Shown here: piece after piece, positions 53,627 to 62,328 of the stretch
How the letters are laid out: the number at the start of each line of letters is the position of its first letter
Numbering within the stretch: the first letter of the stretch is position 1
Assembly: GCF_013112485.1 (NCBI RefSeq)
Contig: NZ_JABFHG010000017.1
Location: 1-64,000 of the forward strand
Direction of reading: 5' to 3'
DNA: 64,000 nucleotides
DNA from: Roseicella sp. DB1501
GTDB lineage: Bacteria > Pseudomonadota > Alphaproteobacteria > Acetobacterales > Acetobacteraceae
Program-made: the position numbers and the translations under genes
Notes under the pieces: generated by a model
What the model was told of the DNA's origin: nothing
What the model saw: the letters and a program-made list of their open reading frames with translations, nothing else
Database searches by the model: none

Positions 53627-54523
53627 TTATCCCGGACGGGCTCCCGCGACCTTCAGAGCCCCCAGCAACCGTCCAAGGCCCCGGTCGACGACCTTCTCCT
53701 TGCGAACCACGACTGCGAGCTGCCGCGCGAGGGCCGGACGCAAAGGCCGCACCACCGCGCCCGCGACGTCGCCACCGAGTGCCAGCGCGGGCAGTACCGA
53801 GCAGCCGCGCCCGCCCGCGACCAGAACCTTGATGGCCTCGACACTGCCCAACTCCATGATCGGTCGGGGGACAAGCCCCGCTCGACGGAACCAGGTGTCG
53901 ATGATGGCTCGGGTATTCGCGCCCGCCTCGTACAGGATGAGAGGCAGTCCTTCGAAGTCGGCCGCAGCTAATGCGGGGCGCTTCGCGGGCGCCATGCCCT
54001 CCGGGAGGAGTGCCACCAAGGCGTCGGTGGCGATCCGGGTCGCGGCGAGCGAACGCCCGAGCGACGCCGGGAGCGTCACCAGCGCCGCGTCGAGATCGCC
54101 CTCCTCGACGCGGCGGAGGATGTCCGGCGTGTTCCCGGTGGCGATGATGACCTCGAGGCCCGGCATCCGCTCGTTCAGCTCCGCCAGCACCGGCGGCAGG
54201 AGGTGGATGCAGGCCGTGGCACCGGTGCCCAGGCGGACGCGCCCCACCTCGCCAAGCCGGTGGGTGGTGGCGGCAGCCACCGCGTCCGCGACGGCCGCCT
54301 GAGCCCTCCGCGCGGGTTCGATGAGGGCCCGTCCCGCGGCGGTCGGGACCGAGCGTCCCGAGACCCGCTCGAGCAGGCGGACGCCCATGATGCGCTCCAG
54401 TTCGCGGAGTTGCTGGCTGGCCGCGGGCTGGGTCAGGCCGAGCGCCTGCGCGGCGGCGGTGACGCCGCCGGTCTCGACAACGGAAAGAAAGGTCCGCAGC
54501 TGGCGGAGGCTTGGGTCGGGCAT
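53627..54523 (-). CDS. LysR-family transcriptional regulator
   Basis: 298 residues, ATG at 54523. HTH at ~3-62 (LRQLRTFLSVVETGGVTAAA, LTQPAASQQLRELERIMG) and a periplasmic-binding-like effector domain. It is divergent from the acetyltransferase gene with a 77-bp gap, the normal position for controlling it. Confidence 0.9.
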   Translation of the reverse strand: MPDPSLRQLRTFLSVVETGGVTAAAQALGLTQPAASQQLRELERIMGVRLLERVSGRSVPTAAGRALIEPARRAQAAVADAVAAATTHRLGEVGRVRLGTGATACIHLLPPVLAELNERMPGLEVIIATGNTPDILRRVEEGDLDAALVTLPASLGRSLAATRIATDALVALLPEGMAPAKRPALAAADFEGLPLILYEAGANTRAIIDTWFRRAGLVPRPIMELGSVEAIKVLVAGGRGCSVLPALALGGDVAGAVVRPLRPALARQLAVVVRKEKVVDRGLGRLLGALKVAGARPG

Positions 54524-54600
54524 GCGGAAAACTTATCCTGATGCCGCGGATCAGATAAATTTCCTTCCGGCTCCGGGCGGGCGGCCGCAGTCTTGCGGGC

Positions 54601-55176
54601 ATGAACACACAGGATCTCGCCCCCAGAGCAGGGCAACTCGACAGCATCCGCGTAAGGCCATCGGCGGAGGCCGACATCGGCTCCATCGCCGCGATTTACG
54701 GCCATCACGTCCTGCACGGGACCGGGTCGTTCGAAACCGAGCCGCCGGATGCCGAGGAGATGCGGAGGCGTCGGGCGGACGTCCTCGCCCGCGGGCTGCC
54801 CTACCTGGTCGCGGAGGGCCACGACGGCGCCATCCTCGGTTACGCCTATGCCGGTGCATACCGGCCGCGCGCCGCCTACAGGAACACGGTCGAGAACTCC
54901 GTCTACGTGCGCCACGACGTCAACGGCCGCGGCATCGGCCGCCTGCTGCTCCAGGAGCTGCTCACGCAGTGTGAAGCGCTCGGGGTGCGGCAGATGGTGG
55001 CGGTGGTCGGGGACAGCGCGAACCTGGCCTCGGTGCGCCTGCACGAAACCTTCGGGTTTCGCCTTGTCGGCACCCTCCGCTCGGTCGGCCGCAAGCACGG
55101 CCGATGGCTCGACACGGTCCTCCTGCAGCGCGCGCTCGGCGAGGGGGACGACACAGACCCGAACGAAGGCGGCTGA
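54601..55176 (+). CDS. GNAT acetyltransferase, phosphinothricin/arsinothricin (ArsN1/PAT) type
   Basis: 191 residues, ATG at 54601. The PAT-family N-terminus is seen (IRVRPSAEADIGSIAAIYGH, HVLHGTGSFETEPPD), and the acetyl-CoA motif (RHDVNGRGIGRLLLQELL) and FGFRLVGTL later. PAT enzymes acetylate phosphinothricin; ArsN1 does the same to the arsenical antibiotic arsinothricin. The ars context favours the latter, but the sequence alone cannot decide between the two substrates. Confidence 0.82.
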   Translation: MNTQDLAPRAGQLDSIRVRPSAEADIGSIAAIYGHHVLHGTGSFETEPPDAEEMRRRRADVLARGLPYLVAEGHDGAILGYAYAGAYRPRAAYRNTVENSVYVRHDVNGRGIGRLLLQELLTQCEALGVRQMVAVVGDSANLASVRLHETFGFRLVGTLRSVGRKHGRWLDTVLLQRALGEGDDTDPNEGG

Positions 55177-55329
55177 CGCCGGGAAGGGAGGACCGCGCAC
55201 GGCAGGCCATCGCCTTCGCATCTCGCGGCAGCGTCGTTACGTTGCCTCGTCCACGCCGAGGTGCTCGATGCCGCCAGCCACCGCAAGCCAGACAGCGCAC
55301 CCCTTCGGGGACGGCGACGCGGCTGCTCC

Positions 55330-56559
55330 ATGAGGGCGATTGGGCGAGCCACCCTTGCTCCGGGCAGCCGTGGCTTCGTCGCCGCCATCGTCGTGGCGCA
55401 GGTGCTGACCCAGATCGGCGCCTTCACCCTCCCGGCCCTGCTGCCCGCCTATATTGAGCGGTGGGGCCTGTCCAAGACCGAGGCCGGGTGGCTGGTCGGC
55501 GTCTTCTTCGCCGCATACGTGCCCGCCGTCCCGGTGCTCCTGGCCCTGACCGACCGCGTCCCGGTGCGCCGCGTCTACCTCATCGGCACCGGCCTGACCG
55601 CGCTCTCGCACCTCGGATTCGCCTTCCTGGCGGACGGGTTCTGGTCCGGCATGCTGATGCGGGCCTTGGCGGGCGTCGGCTGGGCGGGCGCCTACATGGT
55701 CGGCCTCAAAGCACTCGCCGACCCTCTGGAGGGCGCGGCGCAGTCGCGTGCGGTCTCCTGGCACGCCGCCGGGGTCGGCATCGCGGGCGCCGCCTCCTTC
55801 GCCGCCGCCAGCCTGTTCGACGCCGTGGGCGGGCCGACGGCCGCCTTCGCCTTCGGCGGCGTCGCCGCAGCGGCCGCCTTCGCCATCGCGGCCGCGGTGA
55901 TGCCGCGCACCCTGCCGCCGCGGCCGGGTGTGGCGCCGCGCGGAGCGCTCCTCGACTTCCGCCCGGTCTTCCGGAACCGACGGGCAATGGCGTGGATCGT
56001 CGGCTACACGGTGCACACCTGGGAGATGGCCGCGCTGCGCGGGTGGGCTGTCGCCTTCCTGGCCGCGACGATGGCCCGGCTCGGCGCGCCCGGTTGGATG
56101 CCGTCGCCCGCCGTCCTGTTCACCGCGGCGGGCCTCGCGGGGGTCGCGGTCTCCGTCACCGGGAACGAGACCGCGCAGAAGTACGGGCGGGCGCGAGTGG
56201 TGCTGTGGGCGATGACGGCGGCCGCCGCGCTGTCGCTGGCGACGGGGTGGACGACCGGCGTCTCCGTCGCGCTCGCCGCCGCCGCCGTGGTGTTTTGGAA
56301 CGTCGCCATCTACCTCGACAGCTCGGCGCTGACCGCCGGGACCGTGCAGGCCGCCGACAAGCAGCTGCGCGGCGCCACCATGGGGCTGCACTCGATGGCG
56401 GGCTACGCGGGCGGGTTCCTGGGTCCGCTCGGGGTCGGGTTTTTCCTCGAACTCGCGGGCGGCGACGGGGTTCTTGGCCGGGGGCTGGCCTTCGGGCACC
56501 TCGCGGTGGTGACTCTCGTTGGGCTGCAGGCTCTCCGCTGGCTCAGTCGGGACGGCTGA
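55330..56559 (+). CDS. MFS exporter linked to ars genes
   Basis: 409 residues from ATG 55330 (no clear ribosome-binding site; GTG 55261 is an upstream alternative). Twelve spans; motif A-like FFAAYVPAVPVLLALTDRVP. Substrate unknown. The position after the ArsN-type gene suggests export of an arsenical or its acetylated product. Confidence 0.8.
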   Translation: MRAIGRATLAPGSRGFVAAIVVAQVLTQIGAFTLPALLPAYIERWGLSKTEAGWLVGVFFAAYVPAVPVLLALTDRVPVRRVYLIGTGLTALSHLGFAFLADGFWSGMLMRALAGVGWAGAYMVGLKALADPLEGAAQSRAVSWHAAGVGIAGAASFAAASLFDAVGGPTAAFAFGGVAAAAAFAIAAAVMPRTLPPRPGVAPRGALLDFRPVFRNRRAMAWIVGYTVHTWEMAALRGWAVAFLAATMARLGAPGWMPSPAVLFTAAGLAGVAVSVTGNETAQKYGRARVVLWAMTAAAALSLATGWTTGVSVALAAAAVVFWNVAIYLDSSALTAGTVQAADKQLRGATMGLHSMAGYAGGFLGPLGVGFFLELAGGDGVLGRGLAFGHLAVVTLVGLQALRWLSRDG

Positions 56560-56595
56560 CTGGGCGCCGTGGTCCCGCCGTGCTTTGCTCCCGGC

Positions 56596-57030
56596 ATGAC
56601 CAAGTCGCCACCAGAGCGGCCGCTCGGACTCCAGCTGCGCGTCCTGCTGCCTGATCCGCCGGGCGGCCCTCCCGCCATGGGGCCAGGCAAGGCGGAACTG
56701 CTCGAGGGCATCCGTGACACCGGCTCGATCGCCGCAGCGGGGCGGCGGATGGGCATGAGTTACAAGCGGGCTTGGTTCCTCGTCGAGGCCATGAACGGCA
56801 CTTTCCGCGGCGCCCTCGTCGAGGCGTCGAAAGGGGGAACGGGTGGTGGCCGGGCTGCGCTGACCCCACTGGGCGCCACCATCCTCGCCGCCTACCGCCG
56901 CCTGGAACAGCTCGCGGCCGAGGCGGGTGCTGCGGAGCTCGCGGTGATGCGGGAAGCACTCGCCCCCGAGCGCGAGGGGCAGCCCGCCGATGCCACCCAA
57001 ACCAGCCAACCGAAACCAGCGGCGTCCTGA
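56596..57030 (+). CDS. ModE-like N-terminal HTH regulator without molybdate domain
   Basis: 144 residues, ATG at 56596. ModE/LysR-type helix-turn-helix (KAELLEGIRDTGSIAAAGRR, MSYKRAWFLVEAMN). The TOBE/Di-MOP molybdate-binding domains of full ModE (~260 residues) are absent, so it may act as a DNA-binding partner only. A molybdenum regulator near arsenite oxidase, a molybdenum enzyme, is suggestive. Confidence 0.78.
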   Translation: MTKSPPERPLGLQLRVLLPDPPGGPPAMGPGKAELLEGIRDTGSIAAAGRRMGMSYKRAWFLVEAMNGTFRGALVEASKGGTGGGRAALTPLGATILAAYRRLEQLAAEAGAAELAVMREALAPEREGQPADATQTSQPKPAAS

Positions 57031-57103
57031 GGCGCCCTGCTGGCCCTTGAGCGGCCCGAAAGGGTCGATATAGTCGTCCGGGAATATCGGGCGGAGCGTT
57101 GCC

Positions 57104-57925
57104 ATGGCACCCCACCGGATGAGCATGGCGGCATCGGGCGACATCGCTCGCAGCCCGCTCGCAGCGTTCGGAGGCGGCACCCTGATTGGCACCCTGGGCG
57201 GCCTGATCGGGCTCGGCGGGGCCGAGTTCCGGCTGCCGCTCCTGATCGGCACGTTCCGCTTCGCGGCCCTCGAGGCGGTCGTGGTCAACAAGGCCACCAG
57301 CCTCGTCGTGGTCGCCTCCGCGTTGCCCTTCCGGGCGGGGACCGTGCCCCTCGCCGAGGTGGCCGCGAACTGGCCGGTCATCCTGAACCTCCTCGCGGGC
57401 AGCCTGCTCGGCGCCTGGCTCGGGGCGGGTTGGGCCACGCGGCTCCGCTCTGAGGCCCTCTACCGGGTCATCGCCGTCCTGCTCGTGGCCATTGCAGCCG
57501 TTCTGCTCGTCGGCCATGACGCCACGGCGGGCACGGCGGCATTCACCGGGACCGCGCAGGCTGTGGCGGGCGTCCTCGCCGGGTTCGGGATCGGGGTGGT
57601 GGCGGCCATCCTCGGCGTCGCCGGGGGCGAGTTGCTCATCCCGACGCTGGTCCTGCTCTACGGGGTGGACATCAAGCTCGCCGGGAGCCTCTCCCTCGCG
57701 GTGAGCCTGCCGACGATGCTGATGGGGTTCGCCCGCTACAGCCGAGACCAGAGCTTCGCGGTGCTCGGGCGCAACCGCGCCTTCGTGCTGGTCATGGCGG
57801 CGGGGTCGATCGCCGGGACCGTCGTTGGCGGGCAGCTCCTCGGCCTCGTGCCGGGGGCCGTCCTCCTCCCGACGCTTGCGGGCATCCTCCTCGTATCCGC
57901 GGCCAAGGTCTGGTGCCACCGATAG
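57104..57925 (+). CDS. TauE/SafE-family permease
   Basis: 273 residues, ATG at 57104. About eight spans with the TauE/SafE pattern GGLIGLGGAEFRLPLL in the first repeat and AAILGVAGGELLIPTLVLLY in the second. These transport sulfur oxyanions or organic anions. It is co-directional with the ModE-like gene 74 bases upstream; molybdate or an arsenic oxyanion are possible cargoes but not shown. Confidence 0.82.
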   Translation: MAPHRMSMAASGDIARSPLAAFGGGTLIGTLGGLIGLGGAEFRLPLLIGTFRFAALEAVVVNKATSLVVVASALPFRAGTVPLAEVAANWPVILNLLAGSLLGAWLGAGWATRLRSEALYRVIAVLLVAIAAVLLVGHDATAGTAAFTGTAQAVAGVLAGFGIGVVAAILGVAGGELLIPTLVLLYGVDIKLAGSLSLAVSLPTMLMGFARYSRDQSFAVLGRNRAFVLVMAAGSIAGTVVGGQLLGLVPGAVLLPTLAGILLVSAAKVWCHR

Positions 57926-57974
57926 AAGGCCGGAGCGGTCCCTCTGCCTCCCGTCCGCGTTTCGGCCCCGCGGC

Positions 57975-59015
57975 CTACGGGGTGCCTTGTGGCCCCTCGC
58001 AATTGCCTTGGCGCTGCATCAGCCTGAGGAAGACCGCCTCCAGGTCCGGCTGGCGGGTCGTGACGCCGACCACGCTCAGGCCAGCTGAGCGAACGGCGCC
58101 GAGTATCCGGTCCACGGCGTCGCCGCCCTGCGCGTAGCGGAACACCAGGCGCCGGGGCGTGGTCAGGTCCGGACCGAAGGCGCGAAGCTCGTCCGGCACC
58201 GCGGCAAGAGGCGAGGCCACCTCGACGACCAGCTCCTGGTCTTCCACGCCCCGCAGGAGAGCGTCGGTCGTGTCGTTCGCTACGATCTGCCCGTCGGCCA
58301 TGATGGCGATGCGGTCGCACAGCGCCTCGGCCTCTTGGAGGTAGTGCGTCGTCAGGAGGATCGTGGTGCCGCGGCGGTTGAGCTGCCGGACGTAATCCCA
58401 GAGCTGCTGCCGAAGCGCCACGTCGACGCCCGCCGTCGGCTCGTCGAGGACAAGGACGGGCGGGCTGTGGACCAGCGCCTTACCGACCATCAGGCGCCGT
58501 CGCATGCCCCCGGAGAGGCTGCGGGCGGGAGCCGTCGCCTTGTCCGCCAGCCCGAGAACCTCGAGCAACTCGTCCGTGCGCCGGGCCGCCTTGGGGATGC
58601 CGAACAGTCCGGCCTGCAGCTCGAGCGCGGCGCGCGCCGGGAAGTAGGGGTCGAGCGTGAGCTCCTGCGGGACGACGCCGATCGCCGCGCGTGCCGCCCG
58701 TGGGTGCTCGTCGATGTCGATGCCCCAGACCCGCGCTTTCCCGCCCGACTTACGCACCAGCCCGGCGAGGATGTTGATGAGAGTCGACTTCCCGGCGCCG
58801 TTCGGTCCCAGGAGGCCGAAGATGCTGCCGCGAGGGATGGCGAGACTCACCTCCTTGAGGGCGCGCTTGGCCGTCCGGCCACTGGTTCCCGGATAGACCT
58901 TCTCGAGCCCCTCGACCTCAATGGCGGCCGAGGATTCGTCAACTGCCAGCCCGGCATGGCGCCCGTTCGGATTGCGGGGCGCAAGAGGCGCGATGTTGTT
59001 CAAAGTCGTGTCCAT
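57975..59015 (-). CDS. ABC transporter ATP-binding protein (ABC-2/DrrA type)
   Basis: 346 residues, ATG at 59015. Walker A GLLGPNGAGKSTLINILAG, signature SLSGGMRRRL, Walker B VLVLDEPTAGVDV and the switch HYLQEAE. C-terminal ~80 residues form the DrrA-like extension. The N-terminal ~30 residues before the domain are extra. Five bases after the permease gene; last gene of the MerR-controlled operon. Confidence 0.92.
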   Translation of the reverse strand: MDTTLNNIAPLAPRNPNGRHAGLAVDESSAAIEVEGLEKVYPGTSGRTAKRALKEVSLAIPRGSIFGLLGPNGAGKSTLINILAGLVRKSGGKARVWGIDIDEHPRAARAAIGVVPQELTLDPYFPARAALELQAGLFGIPKAARRTDELLEVLGLADKATAPARSLSGGMRRRLMVGKALVHSPPVLVLDEPTAGVDVALRQQLWDYVRQLNRRGTTILLTTHYLQEAEALCDRIAIMADGQIVANDTTDALLRGVEDQELVVEVASPLAAVPDELRAFGPDLTTPRRLVFRYAQGGDAVDRILGAVRSAGLSVVGVTTRQPDLEAVFLRLMQRQGNCEGPQGTP

Positions 59016-59020
59016 CCGGG

Positions 59021-59809
59021 TCACTGCCGCAGGCGCCAGCCGGACGCGAGCAGCCGGTGGCAGAGGACGCCGAGCAGGGCATTGGCGACGAGGACAAAGA
59101 GAACTCCGGTCAGGGGCGGCGCCTCCGATACGCCAGTGACGCCGTGTCGGAAGCCGTCCACGATGTAGAAGACCGGGTCGATGTAGGCGATGGAGCGGAA
59201 CGGCTCGGCCAGCGTGCTCACGGCGTAGAAGGTGCCCGAGAGCAGCGTCAGGGGCGCGATGACGAAATTCGTGACCGCCGCCTGGTGGTCCATCTTCTGT
59301 GCCCAAAGCCCGCCGACGACGCCAAGCAGCGCGAACATGAGGGCGCCGCCGACGGCGTAGAACAGGCAGAGCGCCGGGTTCACAAGCGGCAAAGGCACGA
59401 AGAGGGAGGCCGCGAGTGCCGTCAGGGCGCCGACGATGAGGCCGCGCGTGACGCCTCCGAGCGCCAGCCCGGCTAGGAACTCGCCAGGTCCGAGCGGCGC
59501 CAGCAGCAGGTCGACGATGTTGCCTTGGACCTTGGCCACCAGCAGGGAGGACGAGGTGTTGGCGAAGGCGTTCTGAAGGATCGCCATCATGACCAAGCCA
59601 GGGACGATGAAGACGAGGTAGGGCACGCCGCCCGGCGCCGGGGTGTGGCGGCCGAGCGCGACGCCGAAGACCGCGAGGAAGAGCAGCGTGCTCACCACCG
59701 GGCCACCGACAGTCTGCGCGGCCACGGCGAGGAACCGCTGGACCTCGCGTCGGTAGAGGGTGCTCACGCCGATCCAGTTTACGCCGTCGAAGAATGGTCG
59801 CGCGGTCAT
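59021..59809 (-). CDS. ABC-2 type transporter permease
   Basis: 262 residues from ATG 59809 (GGGAGAC upstream); ATG 59830, overlapping the CcdA-like stop as ATGA, is an alternative. Six spans with the ABC-2 signature FVIAPLTLLSGTFYAVSTL. Half of an exporter with the following ATPase. Substrate unknown; a thiol-metal conjugate would fit the operon. Confidence 0.9.
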   Translation of the reverse strand: MTARPFFDGVNWIGVSTLYRREVQRFLAVAAQTVGGPVVSTLLFLAVFGVALGRHTPAPGGVPYLVFIVPGLVMMAILQNAFANTSSSLLVAKVQGNIVDLLLAPLGPGEFLAGLALGGVTRGLIVGALTALAASLFVPLPLVNPALCLFYAVGGALMFALLGVVGGLWAQKMDHQAAVTNFVIAPLTLLSGTFYAVSTLAEPFRSIAYIDPVFYIVDGFRHGVTGVSEAPPLTGVLFVLVANALLGVLCHRLLASGWRLRQ

Positions 59810-59826
59810 CGGTTCAGTCTCCCGCG

Positions 59827-60501
59827 TCATGCCCGGAAGCCGGACAGGCCGAGCCAGATTGACCAAGCGCCGAGGATGACGAGCAACAGGCCCGTCCAGA
59901 AAGGCAGGCGCCGCGACAGCCCAGCAAGCCGATCGAGCATCCGGCGGGCAGGTTCGAAGAGCACGGCCAGCACCAGTGGCAGCGACAGCGCAAGGCCGAA
60001 GAGGGCCAGTGACACGAAGCCTCTGGCGAGCGTCGCCCCGGACGCACCGCCCGCGGCGGCGGCGCCAAGCAGGGCGACCAGCAGCGGGCCAGCGCAGGCA
60101 GGGATGTTGAACCCAAGAGCGAGGCCAAGGGCCGCGGAGCCGCGCAGGCCGGACAGGCGTGCGGCGCTTGGCCCCAGGGAAACCCTCAAGACCCGCGATT
60201 TGCCCGAGAGGTAGGTGATGCCGATCAGCACGTAGACGGTCCCAAGCACGACCCACGCAGTTCGTTGGAAGTCGAGGAAGGCGGCCCCCAGCACCGCCGC
60301 GAGCACGCCCAACAGGCCGATGAACAGCGCGCGGGTTCCGGCGAAGGCACCGACCTGGGCGACCTTGCTGGCGGCGCTCCGGCCTTCCATGTGCTTGACG
60401 GCCAGCAAGGTCGAGCCGATGGAGCAGGGCTCGACGAAGCCAAGCAGGCCGAGGCTCACCGGGAGCAGCACCAGGCTGGTTAGGTTGGCCCCGGCTGTCA
60501 C
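59827..60501 (-). CDS. CcdA-like membrane thiol-redox protein
   Basis: 224 residues from GTG 60501, overlapping the merR stop as GTGA. Six spans with the CcdA/DsbD-core pattern GFVEPCSIGSTLL and GFNIPACAGPLLVALLG, one Cys in each pseudo-symmetric repeat. These move reducing power across the membrane, or, in mer loci, may help handle Hg(II). Second gene of the operon. Confidence 0.88.
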   Translation of the reverse strand: MTAGANLTSLVLLPVSLGLLGFVEPCSIGSTLLAVKHMEGRSAASKVAQVGAFAGTRALFIGLLGVLAAVLGAAFLDFQRTAWVVLGTVYVLIGITYLSGKSRVLRVSLGPSAARLSGLRGSAALGLALGFNIPACAGPLLVALLGAAAAGGASGATLARGFVSLALFGLALSLPLVLAVLFEPARRMLDRLAGLSRRLPFWTGLLLVILGAWSIWLGLSGFRA

Positions 60502-60935
60502 TTGCCCTCGGCTTGGCGACAGTGACCCGAGTGGGATGTCAGCGCCTCCATAACCGGGCACTCTTGCAGCCCGACATTCCCAGGGCAGGCCGCGACCAGC
60601 CGTTCCAGAGTGGCGCCGATGTTCTGGAGTCGCTGGATCTTCCGGTTGATCTCGTCGAGCTTCGCCGCCGCCAGGCTCCGGACATCGGAGCATTCAGCGG
60701 AGGGGTTGGCCCGCAGCTTCAAGAGGTCCTGGGCCTCGCGCAGGGAAAAGCCAAGCTCCTGCGCCTCCTTGATGAAGCGGACTTGCTCGACCGTGGATGC
60801 GGGGTAGAGGCGTACGCCCGCCCCTTCCGGTTTGGGCGGCTGCGGGACCAGGCCGCTCCGCTCGTAGAACCGGATCGTCTCGACGCCGACACCTGCCTCA
60901 CGGGCGGCAGCGCCGATGGTCAACCCTCGCTTCAT
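60498..60935 (-). CDS. merR: MerR mercury-type regulator
   Basis: 145 residues, ATG at 60935 behind GGGAGGTGA. HTH TIGAAAREAGVGVETIRFYE. Cys residues fit the Hg(II) site of MerR: ECSDVRSLAAAKL (position ~82), then ACPGNVGLQECPV (two Cys nine residues apart). It is the first gene of its own operon rather than divergent, so it should control merR, the CcdA-like gene and the ABC exporter together. Confidence 0.9.
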   Translation of the reverse strand: MKRGLTIGAAAREAGVGVETIRFYERSGLVPQPPKPEGAGVRLYPASTVEQVRFIKEAQELGFSLREAQDLLKLRANPSAECSDVRSLAAAKLDEINRKIQRLQNIGATLERLVAACPGNVGLQECPVMEALTSHSGHCRQAEGK

Positions 60936-60952
60936 CCGTCACCTCCCGCCCA

Positions 60953-60983
60953 ATATGGCGGCCGTACTGACGTACGGAGTCAA
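60953..60983 (-). promoter_or_regulatory. mer-type operator-promoter
   Basis: Minus strand: TTGACT (60983-60978), 19-bp spacer CCGTACGTCAGTACGGCCG, then CCATAT (60958-60953). TTGACTCCGTAC...GTACGG is the classical mercury operator of Tn501/Tn21. The predicted start point leaves a leader of only about 11 bases before ATG 60935. Confidence 0.88.
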
Positions 60984-61095
60984 TGTTCGGAAGCGCCGAC
61001 GCAGGCGCCCTGAGGTTGTGCGCCAGAACCGGCCCTCTTGGAGGCGTTCCTGTTCCTGGTAGTGCTGGTCCCTGGCACTGACGTGATCCTGACAC

Positions 61096-62328
61096 TCAGA
61101 CCTTCTGACGTCCTCGAAGCGCCATCGGTACCAAGGGCACCACCAAGGCCAGGTTCACGACGGAGGCTCCGAACAGCGCAGCCAGCGTCCCGGTTGGCCC
61201 GCCCCACTCGAGGAGCCAGGCGCCAACCATGGGCGCCGCCGCCGTGGCGAAGAGCGACGGCATGGCGAGGCGTCCCATGAGGATGGCGTAGCCCTCCTTT
61301 CCAAACATCGCCAGCGGCACGGTCCCGCGCGCGATGGAGCGGATGCCGCTGCCCATGCCGTAGAGGACGATGCAGGCAGCGGCGAAGCCGGTCATGGAGA
61401 TGAGCAGGCCAAGGCCGACCGCAACCAGCGCCGAAGATGCCAGCAGGCTCCAGACGGGGTGCTGACGCGTCCCGAACATCATCTCGAGGATGCGGCCCCC
61501 GACCTGCGAGGGGCCGATCAGCGCGCCCAGGCCGACCGCGGCGGCCAGCGCCAGACCCTGCGCCTGGAGCAGCGTCAGGAGGTGGACGGCGATGACCGTC
61601 ATGATGAGGTAGGCCAGCGTGAAGCCAGCCGCGAGCAGTAGGAAGGCGGCACGCTGGTCCGGCCGCACGTGGCCGGGCGGCGGCGCGTCGGCCGTGGTGG
61701 GCTTTGGTGGCCGCTCCGCCTCCTTCGGCAGGGCGAGCAGGTAGAGGGGCAGCACGATGGCGAGGTGGATGGCCGCGTAGGCTAGGCAGGCGCCGCGCCA
61801 GCCGAGGTGCGAGGCCAGGAACGCCGTGAACGGCCAGCACACCGTGCTGGCGAAGCCGCCGAACAGGGTCACGTGGGTGATGGAGGCACGCGCCGTCTCG
61901 CCGTAGAGCCGCCCGAGCGCGGAGAAGGCAGGGTCGTAGAGGCCCGCACCCATGCCGAACCCGATGAGTACCCAGGCGGCGACGAAGACCGGCAGGCTGG
62001 GCGCGAGGGCGAGGCCGAGCAGCCCGAGGGCGAGCAGGACCGCGCTCGCGGCCAGCACCGGACGGCCGCCATGCCGTTCGATGATGTGGCCGACGCGCGG
62101 CGAGACGAGGCCGGACACGAGCAGGCCGACGGACAGGGCGCCCACGACCCAGCCAAGCGGCCAGCCGGTGTCGGCCGCGATCGGCCCGGCCAGCACGGCG
62201 GGTAGGTAGTAGCTGCTGCCCCAGGCGAGGATCTGCGCGACGCCGACCGCCGAGACGACCACCAGCCGAGGACGGCTGGCAGCCGGACTCGCCGGGGCGG
62301 CGTCCCCGGCGGCGGTGACCTGGCTCAT
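61096..62328 (-). CDS. MFS transporter linked to ars-type flavoprotein
   Basis: 410 residues, ATG at 62328 overlapping the flavoprotein stop as ATGA. Twelve spans (SAVGVAQILAWGSSYYLPAV, and GMGSGIRSIARGTVPLAMFG). Similar permeases are annotated as MFS of arsenic clusters; substrate unknown. Coupled to the flavoprotein, so probably exports its product. Confidence 0.85.
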   Translation of the reverse strand: MSQVTAAGDAAPASPAASRPRLVVVSAVGVAQILAWGSSYYLPAVLAGPIAADTGWPLGWVVGALSVGLLVSGLVSPRVGHIIERHGGRPVLAASAVLLALGLLGLALAPSLPVFVAAWVLIGFGMGAGLYDPAFSALGRLYGETARASITHVTLFGGFASTVCWPFTAFLASHLGWRGACLAYAAIHLAIVLPLYLLALPKEAERPPKPTTADAPPPGHVRPDQRAAFLLLAAGFTLAYLIMTVIAVHLLTLLQAQGLALAAAVGLGALIGPSQVGGRILEMMFGTRQHPVWSLLASSALVAVGLGLLISMTGFAAACIVLYGMGSGIRSIARGTVPLAMFGKEGYAILMGRLAMPSLFATAAAPMVGAWLLEWGGPTGTLAALFGASVVNLALVVPLVPMALRGRQKV

